From NCBI RefSeq assembly GCF_004343505.1, contig NZ_SLXU01000002.1, positions 124,001 through 188,000 of the forward strand: 64,000 nucleotides of DNA, in the 5' to 3' direction. The DNA comes from Rhodovulum bhavnagarense (GTDB taxonomy: Bacteria; Pseudomonadota; Alphaproteobacteria; Rhodobacterales; Rhodobacteraceae). Positions 44,052-52,057 of the stretch are shown here, in pieces (the first letter of the stretch is position 1; each line of letters starts with the position of its first letter). Below the pieces are notes generated by a model. That model was not told the DNA's origin. It saw only the letters and a list, made by a program, of their open reading frames with translations, and made no database searches. The position numbers and the translations under genes were made by a program.

Positions 44052-45256
44052 AAACTTTCACGATTGCAACATTCAACGTGAAGAACCTGATTGGCGCCAA
44101 GCAGGAATATTATCTTTTCGAACAATATAGTTCCGAAGAATATGCTTGGAAAGAAGACTGGTTGGCCGAACAACTGACCCGCATGAATCCCGACATTGTC
44201 GGGTTCCAGGAGATTTTCGAGGCCGAACCGTTGCAAAAGGTGATCGCGGGCGCTGACGAACGGGGGCTGGCCTCGAATGCCGCCTCTATCCCGGAGGGAC
44301 GGAAGGGCATTGGCCGCAAGGCTATCTTTCGCAAGCTCGAATATGATCCCTATGGCGATGCTGCGCTCGCCTTTGCGCCCAACCTGTCCGATAGCGGGCC
44401 GGGTGAACGGCGGCCGGGGGTTGCGATCCTGTCGCGTTTCGGGTTCGTTGACGACCCCCAGGCGATCCAGCTGCTCGACCCGCCGATCGACATTCCCTTT
44501 CATCACCTTGGCGGGGGCGAGGCGGGCAGCTATCAGATCAAGCGGCTGTCGCGCCCAATCCTGAAGGTGCGCATTCCCTTGGGCGAGCATGTCGTCACGG
44601 TGTTCAATACCCACCTGAAATCCAAGCTGGGTGAATTCGTCCGTCCCCACGGTGCGCGTTTCTCACCCGAGGTGGACCTGTTGAACTACGACGCTCCGGG
44701 CCGCGCGATGGGTTTTTTGCGCGCGTCGGTGCGCCGGATGGCCGAGGCCTGGGTGCTGCGCAAGCTGGTGCTGGACGAGTTGGATCAGGGCCGCCCGGTG
44801 ATGGTGCTGGGCGATCTGAACGACAATGAACACTCTGTCACGCTGGAAATCATCGAGGGCGAGATGCCCTTCGTGAACTACGAGTGGATGCGCCGCCATG
44901 ACGCCCGCGATGAGGCCGACCGCTATAGCCCGGTCGAGGCCGCACAGATCAGGGAGAGCATAGAGAGGGTGCGCCTGCATTCTGCCGAAAAGCTGTTTGT
45001 CCGCAAAAGTTTGCGTGACATGGTCTACACGGCGTCCTTCGGCGGCGTGTTCGAGTCGCTTGACACCATCCTGATGTCGCGTCACTTCCATCCCGATTGG
45101 CCCGGACGCATCGCCGAGATGGATTATTTCAGCGTTTTCAACGACCACATAACCGATGGCTCGCATCCCGAGGCGCCCTATAACAAGCTGGCCTCGGATC
45201 ACGGGCAGGTCATGGCGCATATGCGCATGCGTGCAGCGCCGGAGGGTCGCCAATGA
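44048..45256 (+). CDS. Endonuclease/exonuclease/phosphatase (EEP) family protein
   Basis: Metal-dependent phosphoesterase fold, 402 residues. The N-terminal strand is TFTIATFNVKNLIG, the metal Glu lies in VGFQEIFEAEPL, the catalytic His in VFNTHLKSKLGEF, and the Asp/Asn in MVLGDLNDNEHSVTL. The C-terminal His is in KLASDHGQVMAHM. No signal peptide is present, so it is cytoplasmic. The family spans DNases, sphingomyelinases and inositol phosphatases. Its place inside a small-molecule operon, coupled by ATGA overlaps on both sides, argues for a phosphoester intermediate rather than nucleic acid, but that is inference. Confidence 0.87.
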   Translation: MKTFTIATFNVKNLIGAKQEYYLFEQYSSEEYAWKEDWLAEQLTRMNPDIVGFQEIFEAEPLQKVIAGADERGLASNAASIPEGRKGIGRKAIFRKLEYDPYGDAALAFAPNLSDSGPGERRPGVAILSRFGFVDDPQAIQLLDPPIDIPFHHLGGGEAGSYQIKRLSRPILKVRIPLGEHVVTVFNTHLKSKLGEFVRPHGARFSPEVDLLNYDAPGRAMGFLRASVRRMAEAWVLRKLVLDELDQGRPVMVLGDLNDNEHSVTLEIIEGEMPFVNYEWMRRHDARDEADRYSPVEAAQIRESIERVRLHSAEKLFVRKSLRDMVYTASFGGVFESLDTILMSRHFHPDWPGRIAEMDYFSVFNDHITDGSHPEAPYNKLASDHGQVMAHMRMRAAPEGRQ

Positions 45257-46041
45257 GAATTGCCGGTCTGGGCGACGTTGCGCTGCATTACCGCGACGAG
45301 GGCGATCCGGATGGCCCGGCGGTGGTTTTTGCCAATTCACTGGGTACAGACCTGCGGCTGTGGGATGATCTTGTGCCGCTTTTGGTCGGCGGTCTGAGGA
45401 TCATCCGTTACGACAAGCGGGGTCATGGGCTGTCGTCCTGCCCGGCCGGTCCCTATTCCATGGGCACCCTTGTTCGCGATGCCGAACGATTGCTGGATTA
45501 CCTGGGCGTGCGCGATTGCGTTTTCGTTGGTCTTTCAATCGGCGGCATGATCGCGCAGGGATTGGCGGTCAAGCGGCTGGACCTGGTGCGCGCGATGGTG
45601 ATCTCGAATACCGCCGCCAAGATCGGCGCCAAGGAGGTCTGGGCCGCCCGCATGGCCGCCGTCCGCGAAGGCGGGATCGAGGCCTTGGCCGACGCCACGA
45701 TGGAGCGCTGGTTCTCCCGCCCCTTCCGCGAAAGCCCCGATTGCGTGCTCTGGCGCAACATGCTGACCCGCCAGCCGGCAGAAGGCTACCTGGGTTGCTG
45801 TGCTGCGATCTCGGGTACCGATTTCTATACGCCGACCGCGGGTTTGACCTTGCCCACGCTGGCGATCGCGGGGTCCGAGGACGGGTCGACCCCGCCCGAC
45901 CTGGTGCGCGAAACCGCCGAGCTGGTGAAGGGATCGCGCTTTCACCTGGTCCGGGGGGCGGGGCATCTGCCTTGCGTCGAGAAACCGGGTGAATACGCCG
46001 AGGTGCTGAACGGCTTTCTAAAGGATATCGCTCATGTCTGA
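45253..46041 (+). CDS. Alpha/beta hydrolase, 3-oxoadipate enol-lactonase-like
   Basis: Hydrolase of 262 residues resembling PcaD. It has VVFANSLGTDLRLWDDLVPLL, YDKRGHGLS, the nucleophile elbow GLSIGGMIAQGLA (Ser near residue 96), AGSEDGSTPPDLV and the His in VRGAGHLPCVEKP. PcaD opens the enol-lactone of the beta-ketoadipate pathway, but no other pca gene is in the window. It may therefore act on a different lactone or ester. It overlaps the EEP gene by four bases and the next hydrolase by eight. Confidence 0.85.
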   Translation: MRIAGLGDVALHYRDEGDPDGPAVVFANSLGTDLRLWDDLVPLLVGGLRIIRYDKRGHGLSSCPAGPYSMGTLVRDAERLLDYLGVRDCVFVGLSIGGMIAQGLAVKRLDLVRAMVISNTAAKIGAKEVWAARMAAVREGGIEALADATMERWFSRPFRESPDCVLWRNMLTRQPAEGYLGCCAAISGTDFYTPTAGLTLPTLAIAGSEDGSTPPDLVRETAELVKGSRFHLVRGAGHLPCVEKPGEYAEVLNGFLKDIAHV

Positions 46042-46756
46042 GGGACCGATCACCGAATTCCTGTTGATCCACGGGTCCAACCACGGGGCGTGGTGCTGGC
46101 GCGATGTGCTGCCGCCCCTGGCCGCTGCGGGCCATGCCGCGCGCGCCATCGACCTGCCCGGCGCGGGTCTGGACGGCACGCCCCTGGACGCGGTGACGCT
46201 GGACAGCTACCGCGATGCGGTGCTGGGCGCGCTGCATGGACGGACGATCCTGGTGGGCCATTCCCTGGGTGGCGTCACGATCACCGCCGCCGCGGCTGCG
46301 GCCCCCGAAAAGGTGGCCGCGCTGGTCTATCTGTGCGCCTGGGCGCCGCGGCCGGGCGACAGCGCCCGCGACCTGCGCGCGCGTTACGGCTGTGAGGCGC
46401 TGATGGGCGCGATGCGCCGCAGCCCGGATCGCCTGACCACCAGTTTCGCGGACGAGACGCTGGAGGAGCTTTTCTACCACGACTGCCCGCCGGGCACCGC
46501 GGATTATGCCCGCGATCATCTGTCCGCGCAGCCCATTGCGCCGGGCATGGCGCCGGCCCTTGCCGTACCGGACAGCGTGCCGCGCCACTACATCCGCTGT
46601 ACCGGCGACCGGATCATCCCGCCCGAGGCGCAGGCCGACATGACACGAGACTGGCCTGCCGATCATGTCCATGACCTGGCCACCGGACATTCGCCCTTTT
46701 TTGCCGACCCCGTTGGGCTGGCAGAGCTGCTGACAAGGATTGCCGAGAAACCATGA
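46034..46756 (+). CDS. Alpha/beta hydrolase, EstC/methyl-esterase-like
   Basis: Small serine hydrolase of 240 residues. It has FLLIHGSNHGAWCWRDVLPP, the nucleophile elbow LVGHSLGGVTITAAAA (Ser near residue 78), YIRCTGDRIIPPEAQAD with the acid residue, and LATGHSPFFADP with the His. The HGSNHGAWCW start is typical of the plant hydroxynitrile lyase/methyl-salicylate esterase and bacterial EstC group. It overlaps both neighbours (8 and 4 bases). It is the third alpha/beta hydrolase of the same operon. Confidence 0.87.
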   Translation: MSEGPITEFLLIHGSNHGAWCWRDVLPPLAAAGHAARAIDLPGAGLDGTPLDAVTLDSYRDAVLGALHGRTILVGHSLGGVTITAAAAAAPEKVAALVYLCAWAPRPGDSARDLRARYGCEALMGAMRRSPDRLTTSFADETLEELFYHDCPPGTADYARDHLSAQPIAPGMAPALAVPDSVPRHYIRCTGDRIIPPEAQADMTRDWPADHVHDLATGHSPFFADPVGLAELLTRIAEKP

Positions 46757-47583
46757 CCAAACCCTGCATCATCTGTGTCGCCATCACCGGGTCCGTCCCT
46801 CGCAAGCAGGACAACCCGGCGGTTCCGATCACCATCGCCGAACAGGTCGAAAGCGTGCATGAAAGCTTCGAGGCCGGGGCCTCTATCGCGCATTGCCATG
46901 TGCGGGAAGAGGACGGCACACCCACCTCTGATCCCGACCGTTTTGCCCGGCTGATGGAGGGGATTCACAAACATTGCCCCGGCATGATCGTGCAATTGTC
47001 CACCGGGGGCCGGTCTGGTGCGGGGGCGGCGCGCGGGGGGATGCTGCCGTTGCGGCCCGACATGGCCTCGCTCTCTGTAGGGTCCAACAATTTTCCGACA
47101 CGAGTCTACGAGAACCCGCCCGAACTGGTGGATTGGCTGGCCTCGGAAATGCAGAAATACGACATCAAGCCCGAGATCGAGGCGTTTGACCTGAGCCACA
47201 TTTTCCAGGCGGTCAAGCTGAGCGAGGACGGGCGTTTGACCAAGCCCCTCTATGTTCAGTTCGTGATGGGGGTCAAGAACGCGATGCCCGCGGACAAGCC
47301 CAGCTTCGACTTCTATGTCGAGACATTGAAACGGATCGCGCCGGATGCGGAATGGTGCGGCGCCGGGATCGGCCGCCACCAGGTCGAGGTGAACGAATGG
47401 GCCATCGCCGCGGGCGGTCATACCCGCACCGGGCTGGAGGATAACGTGCGCTGGGATCGTGAAACCCTGGCGCCCTCGAACGCGGCGCTGGTCCGGCGCG
47501 CGGTCGAGATATGCCAGAAACACGAACGTCCCGTCGCCACCTGGGCCCAGGCACGCGATATGCTGGGGTTGCGTCCCGGCTGA
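46753..47583 (+). CDS. BKACE family beta-keto acid cleavage enzyme (3-keto-5-aminohexanoate cleavage-like)
   Basis: Zinc enzyme that condenses a beta-keto acid with acetyl-CoA to release acetoacetate and a new CoA ester. The 276-residue protein has CVAITGSVPRK, the zinc His pair in GASIAHCHVREEDG, MIVQLSTGGRSG, and the terminal EWAIAAGGHTRTGLEDN carrying the Glu ligand. Members act on 3-keto-5-aminohexanoate, dehydrocarnitine or other keto acids, and the side-chain pocket decides which. Coupled by ATGA to the upstream hydrolase, it is the last of seven overlapping genes and gives the operon a carbon-exit step into central metabolism. Confidence 0.93.
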   Translation: MTKPCIICVAITGSVPRKQDNPAVPITIAEQVESVHESFEAGASIAHCHVREEDGTPTSDPDRFARLMEGIHKHCPGMIVQLSTGGRSGAGAARGGMLPLRPDMASLSVGSNNFPTRVYENPPELVDWLASEMQKYDIKPEIEAFDLSHIFQAVKLSEDGRLTKPLYVQFVMGVKNAMPADKPSFDFYVETLKRIAPDAEWCGAGIGRHQVEVNEWAIAAGGHTRTGLEDNVRWDRETLAPSNAALVRRAVEICQKHERPVATWAQARDMLGLRPG

Positions 47584-47654
47584 GGTGTGAAAGGGGTTTG
47601 ATGCCGGGCCAAGGGCGGTCTAAGCCTTTGGCACCACCGCATCGGGATCACCCC

Positions 47655-48875
47655 ATGAAAGAACCGCATAACCGACTTCCGATCATCTTTATCCTCGTTA
47701 CCCTGGTGCTGGATGCGATCGGTATCGGGCTGATCTTGCCGGTCATGCCGGACCTGATCCACGATATCGAGGGCGTGGATGTCTCTCGGGCCGCGGCCTG
47801 GGGCGGCATCTTGATGACTTGTTTCGCGGTGATGCAATTCCTGTGCGGGCCGTTGCTGGGGAACCTGTCCGACCGTTATGGGCGGCGCCCGGTGTTGTTG
47901 CTGTCGCTGGCCACCATGGCGCTGGATTACGTCGTGATGGCGCTGGCGGGGTCGATCTGGCTGCTATTGGCGGCTCGGATCGTGGGTGGAGTGACCGCCT
48001 CGACCCAAGCCACGGCCAGCGCGTTCATCGCAGATATCTCGCGCCCCGAAGACAAGGCCGCGCGCTTTGGGATGGTTGGCGCGTCCTTTGGGATCGGCTT
48101 TGTGATCGGGCCGCTGATCGGCGGGTTCCTGGGGGAACTGGGCCCGCGCGCGCCGTTCTGGGCCGCCGCGGCGCTGGCCATGGCGAACCTCGTCCTTGGA
48201 TATTTCGTGCTGCCCGAAACCGTGACCGACCGTATCCGCCGCCCCTTCGAGTGGCGCCGCGCCAATCCGTTGGGGGCGTTTCGGTCGATGGGGCGTTTGC
48301 CCGGCGTTCGCCCCTTGATGTTGCTGTTCTTCCTATATGAGTTCGCGATGTTCATCTATCCCGCGATCTGGGCCTATTTCACGCAATACCGGTTTGGCTG
48401 GTCCGCTGGCACGATCGGCGTCTCGCTGGCGCTGTTCGGGATCGGGGTCGCGGTGGTGCAAGGCGGGCTGATCCGGGTCTATCTGCGGGTTCTGGGCGAG
48501 CGCAACATGGTGTGGTTCGGGCTGACCTATAATTTTGTGGCCTTCCTCGTTATCGGTTTCGTTGGTAACTCGCTGGCGGTGCTTTTGATGACGCCGTTGA
48601 TCGCGCTGGGCGCGGTGGTTACGCCGGGTCTGCTTGGCATCATGTCAAAGGCCGCGGGCGACGATCGGCAGGGCGAATTGCAGGGCGCGGTCAGTTCGCT
48701 GCGCTCGGTCGCGATGATCCTCTCTCCGCTGGTCATGACGCAGATCTTTGCCCTGTTTACCGGCGAGAGCGCGGGGGTCGTTCTGCCCGGTGCGCCCTTC
48801 GTGCTGGCGGCGATAACGATGCTGGTCTGCGCGACGGTGTTCGTCGCCCCGCGCGCGCGCGCCGCACAGACCTGA
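47655..48875 (+). CDS. MFS transporter, TetA/DHA1-like
   Basis: Twelve-helix major facilitator, 406 residues. Its N-terminus is LPIIFILVTLVLDAIGIGLI with the DHA1 motif D-x-x-G-x-G-x-x-x-P-V-x-P. Motif A is GNLSDRYGRRPVLLLS between helices 2 and 3, and motif C is GASFGIGFVIGPLIGG. These mark a drug or metabolite exporter of the tetracycline-efflux group. Resistance to tetracycline is not implied. It begins 71 bp after the BKACE gene with the same direction, so it may be co-transcribed as the transport step. It ends 15 bp from the convergent TRAP permease gene. Confidence 0.9.
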   Translation: MKEPHNRLPIIFILVTLVLDAIGIGLILPVMPDLIHDIEGVDVSRAAAWGGILMTCFAVMQFLCGPLLGNLSDRYGRRPVLLLSLATMALDYVVMALAGSIWLLLAARIVGGVTASTQATASAFIADISRPEDKAARFGMVGASFGIGFVIGPLIGGFLGELGPRAPFWAAAALAMANLVLGYFVLPETVTDRIRRPFEWRRANPLGAFRSMGRLPGVRPLMLLFFLYEFAMFIYPAIWAYFTQYRFGWSAGTIGVSLALFGIGVAVVQGGLIRVYLRVLGERNMVWFGLTYNFVAFLVIGFVGNSLAVLLMTPLIALGAVVTPGLLGIMSKAAGDDRQGELQGAVSSLRSVAMILSPLVMTQIFALFTGESAGVVLPGAPFVLAAITMLVCATVFVAPRARAAQT

Positions 48876-48890
48876 GCCGACACAGGCGCC

Positions 48891-50225
48891 CTAACGCAGA
48901 AGGTCCGTCAGCAAAAGCGACAGCGCCGGCACGGCGGCGATGACGCCAAGGCCCAGCACGCTTGCCACCAGGAACGGGAACGCGCCGCGCGCGATGCGCT
49001 CGATCGACAGGCGTGTGACGTTGGCCGCCACGTAAAGGTTGATGCCCACCGGCGGCGTGAACAGCCCGATGGCGAGGTTGACCATCACCACCACGCCGAA
49101 CCACACCGGGTCCCAGCCCATTTCGCGCATCACCGGCAGGAAGATCGGCAGCGAGATGAACATCACCGTGATCGCGTCCATGAACATGCCCGCGACCAGC
49201 AGCACCAGCATGATGACCAGCAGGATCACCCACTGGTTTTCGCTGAGGCCCAGAAGCGCCTGGGAATAGGTGCCGACCAGGTCCTCGACCGTGACCACCC
49301 AGCCGAACAGGCCGGCATAGGCCACCACCAGCATCACCACCGCCGACGACGCGGCCGCATCGGCCAGCGCCTCGTAAAGGCCGCGCAGCGTCAGCGTGCG
49401 ATAGGCCAGCGCCCCCACCCCCAGCGCATAGACGGTGGCGACCAGTGCCGCCTCGGTGGGCGTGAAGATGCCGGAATAGATCCCGCCGAGGATCACCATC
49501 GGCGTGAGCAGGCCCCAGAACGCCTCGCGGAAGGCCAGCCAGAGGCGGCGGCCATAGGGCAGCCCGGCATGAGGCGCGGGGCTGAGCGCGTCGAGCCCGG
49601 CCCGGCCATGCTCGGCCCCGCCGCGCCGCGCGAAGGGCAACGTGGCCAGCATGGTCAGCCCCATGAACAGGCCCGGCAGGATCGCCGCGATGAACAGCTG
49701 CGAGATCGAGGTTTCGGCGATCACGCCATAGATCACTAGACCGATGGAGGGCGGGATGACGATGGACAGCGCCGCACCCGTGCAGACCAGCCCCGCGGCA
49801 TAGGCGCGGTCATAGCCGTCCTCCTCCATGCCCTTGACGATCATCGGGCCGATGGCCGCGACCGAGGCCGGGCCCGACCCGCTGACCGCGCCCCAGAACA
49901 GGCAGACCACCGTGCCGACAACCCCCATGCCGCCCGGCAGCGTCCCGATCAGAACGCGGAAGAACCGGATCATCCGTTCCGCGATGCCCAGCGTGCCCAT
50001 CAGCGTGCCAGCGAGGATGAAGAACGGGATGGCCAGCAGCGAGAACCTGGTGACGCCCGCGGAAATCAGGTCACCGGCCAGATCGAGGCCAAAGCCGATC
50101 TGCCACATCGCATAGATCGCAGACAGGCCCAGCGAGAACGCCACCGGCACCCGGCAGGCCAGCAGGAGGAAGAACAGGATCACCATCTCGGTGCCCGCGC
50201 CAAGGCCGGGGATCAGGTCAGACAT
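48891..50225 (-). CDS. dctM: TRAP transporter large permease (DctM)
   Basis: Twelve-helix membrane subunit of a tripartite ATP-independent periplasmic transporter, 444 residues. Family marks are LLLACRVPVAFSLGLSAI near the start, LLAIPFFILAGTLMG, FWGAVSGSGPASVAAIGPM, SIVIPPSIGLVIYGV and LFTPPVGINLYVAANV. It uses a sodium gradient to import an organic acid captured by DctP. It starts 8 bp before the end of dctQ, so the two are coupled. Its 3' end meets the MFS gene with only 15 bp between. Confidence 0.95.
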   Translation of the reverse strand: MSDLIPGLGAGTEMVILFFLLLACRVPVAFSLGLSAIYAMWQIGFGLDLAGDLISAGVTRFSLLAIPFFILAGTLMGTLGIAERMIRFFRVLIGTLPGGMGVVGTVVCLFWGAVSGSGPASVAAIGPMIVKGMEEDGYDRAYAAGLVCTGAALSIVIPPSIGLVIYGVIAETSISQLFIAAILPGLFMGLTMLATLPFARRGGAEHGRAGLDALSPAPHAGLPYGRRLWLAFREAFWGLLTPMVILGGIYSGIFTPTEAALVATVYALGVGALAYRTLTLRGLYEALADAAASSAVVMLVVAYAGLFGWVVTVEDLVGTYSQALLGLSENQWVILLVIMLVLLVAGMFMDAITVMFISLPIFLPVMREMGWDPVWFGVVVMVNLAIGLFTPPVGINLYVAANVTRLSIERIARGAFPFLVASVLGLGVIAAVPALSLLLTDLLR

Positions 50226-50709
50226 GGGGCAAATCGCCGGACGGGCCGCCGGGGGTGCGCAAGGTGACCCAGGCGTGTTGCAGGTAGCGGACCAGGATCA
50301 GCGCAAAGCCGAAGGGCACCGCCGCCTGATAATACCACGCCGGCAGCCCCAGCGCGTAGGACCGGATGCCGCTGGACAGCTGGTTGGTCAGCGTGACCCA
50401 GGAAAACCAAGCCGACAGCGCCAGAAGCAGCACCGACAGCGCCGTGGCCAGCACGAAAAGCGGCGTGCGCAGGGGGCGCGGCAACAGGTCGTGGACCAGC
50501 GTCACCGCCAGATGTTCGCCCCGGCGCGCGGCGATGGCGGCGCCGAAGACGGTCAGCAGCAGGAACCCGTTGGTCAAGAGTTCCTCGGTGGCGGCCAGCG
50601 AATAGTTGGTGCCATAGCGCACCACCACGTTGGCGAACCCGATCGCCGTCATGCCCAGGAACAGCACGGCGCAGACGATCTTTTCCGCCTCGTCCAGAAG
50701 GAAACGCAT
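50218..50709 (-). CDS. dctQ: TRAP transporter small permease (DctQ)
   Basis: Four-helix subunit bridging DctM in the inner membrane, 163 residues. It begins MRFLLDEAEKIVCAVLFLGM. It contains the family pattern TEELLTNGFLLLTVFGAAIA followed by RGEHLAV, and a last segment LGLPAWYYQAAVPFGFALIL. The ATG at 50709 was chosen; the open frame continues upstream through the dctP-dctQ hairpin. It overlaps dctM by 8 bp. Confidence 0.93.
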   Translation of the reverse strand: MRFLLDEAEKIVCAVLFLGMTAIGFANVVVRYGTNYSLAATEELLTNGFLLLTVFGAAIAARRGEHLAVTLVHDLLPRPLRTPLFVLATALSVLLLALSAWFSWVTLTNQLSSGIRSYALGLPAWYYQAAVPFGFALILVRYLQHAWVTLRTPGGPSGDLPHV

Positions 50710-50737
50710 GGGAAGAGCCTCGCTGTGGCGCGCAGGA

Positions 50738-50768
50738 AACAGGCCCGCGCGGGATGCGCGGGCCTGTT
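50738..50768. terminator. Stem-loop between dctP and dctQ
   Basis: AACAGGCCCGCGC and GCGCGGGCCTGTT form a perfect 13-base stem with a 5-base loop in the 71-bp dctP-dctQ gap. Such hairpins just after the binding-protein gene typically stabilise its message or attenuate the permease genes, giving more DctP than DctQM. No U-tract is seen. Confidence 0.8.
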
Positions 50769-50780
50769 CGATGGCGGGCG

Positions 50781-51785
50781 TTACTGCGCCGCGGCGATGG
50801 CGGACTGGAACGCCGCCACGATCTCGGGGCCGACCTTGGCCGCCCATTCGTCGAAGGCGGGCTTGGTCGCTTCGCGGAAGGCCTGAAGTTCCTCGGGGGT
50901 GGGTTCGTAGACCTCCATCCCCTTCTCGGTCAGGAAGGCGATGCCGTTCGCGGTGCCCTCGCGCGTGATCTGGCGCTGGTAGGCCATGGCCTCTTGGGCG
51001 GCGGTGCGCAGTTTTTCCCGCGTTTCCGCGTCATAGCTGTCCCACTTGGCCTTGGAGATGCCGAGGAAGATCGGGTCGTAGGAATAGTGCCAGGTCGTGA
51101 TGTATTTCTGCATCTCGTAGACCTGCTGCGGGATGATGACCGCGCCGATCGGGTTTTCCTGCCCGTCGACCACGCCCTGTTGCAGCGCGGTCAGGGTTTC
51201 CGACCATTGCATCTGCTGCGGGTTGGCGCCCAGCGCGTTCATCACGTCGATATACATCGGCCCCGCGACGCGCATGTTCAGGCCCTTCATGTCCTCGGGC
51301 GAGGTGATCGGGCGGACGTTGTTGGTGACCTCGCGAAAGCCGTTCTCGCCCCAGGCCAAGACGACGATGCCCTTGTCCAGAAGGATATCGGCCATCATCT
51401 GGCCGGGTTCGCCCTGGGTGGTCGCGTCGACCTGGTCATAGGACGCATAGAGATAGGGCAGTGAGAACACCGCCATTTCGGGCACCAGCGGCGTGACGTT
51501 GATCGCCGAGGTCAGCACCAGATCCAGCGCGCCGCGGCCGATCATCTCGGCCTGTTTCATCTGGTCGCCGCCCGCAAGCTGGGCATTGGGGAACACGCGC
51601 ACATCGATTTCGCCGCCGGTTGCCTCGGCGATAAGCTCGTTGAACTTTTCGGCGCCCTGGTGCCACGTCGTCGTGTCGCCCACATTATGCGACAGGCGCA
51701 GCGTCTCGGCCGAGGCCGCCCCGACCATCATCGCGCCCGCGACCATCGCGGCAAGGGCGGCTCGGCCCAGCTTTTCAACTTTCAT
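50781..51785 (-). CDS. dctP: TRAP transporter substrate-binding protein (DctP)
   Basis: Periplasmic binding protein of 334 residues. The signal peptide is MKVEKLGRAALAAMVAGAMM plus an Ala-rich end, cleaving near ASA-ETLRLSH. Family motifs include FPNAQLAGGDQMKQAEMIGR, the carboxylate-binding Arg in GLNMRVAGPMY (about residue 170), and LTALQQGVVDGQENP. It captures an organic acid for DctQM; the ligand is unknown. RBS GGAGGAAA lies before the ATG at 51785. It heads a dctP-dctQ-dctM operon, divergent from the phosphomannomutase gene. Confidence 0.94.
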   Translation of the reverse strand: MKVEKLGRAALAAMVAGAMMVGAASAETLRLSHNVGDTTTWHQGAEKFNELIAEATGGEIDVRVFPNAQLAGGDQMKQAEMIGRGALDLVLTSAINVTPLVPEMAVFSLPYLYASYDQVDATTQGEPGQMMADILLDKGIVVLAWGENGFREVTNNVRPITSPEDMKGLNMRVAGPMYIDVMNALGANPQQMQWSETLTALQQGVVDGQENPIGAVIIPQQVYEMQKYITTWHYSYDPIFLGISKAKWDSYDAETREKLRTAAQEAMAYQRQITREGTANGIAFLTEKGMEVYEPTPEELQAFREATKPAFDEWAAKVGPEIVAAFQSAIAAAQ

Positions 51786-52057
51786 CGGTTTCCTCCGGTG
51801 TTTCGCGTGCCCGTTCGGGGCTGTTATTGGGCCGTTCCCGGCCGGCCCGCGCCCATCATCAAAACCAGAACCGCACGCCGTCGACAAGGCGCGATGCGCG
51901 GCTGCGACGCAGAGACCGGGCATGAAAGGGAGCCATCTGCCGCGTGTGGACAGGTTATTGTCGCCGCAGGGTTGCAAGGGCAATCTGGTTTGGCACAGGC
52001 TCGGGCGGTCATATTGCAATGGAATGCCCCGTCTTGAACAGGCTTGAGGTTTTTTCG

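Noticed and set aside
45253-46041. Complete beta-ketoadipate (pca) cluster
   Set aside because: Only a PcaD-like hydrolase is present. No pcaB, pcaC, pcaG, pcaH, pcaI or pcaJ gene is nearby, so a protocatechuate pathway is not supported.
47655-48875. Tetracycline resistance gene
   Set aside because: The transporter is only of the broad TetA-like MFS group; there is no TetR gene beside it, and its place after a catabolic operon suggests a metabolite role.
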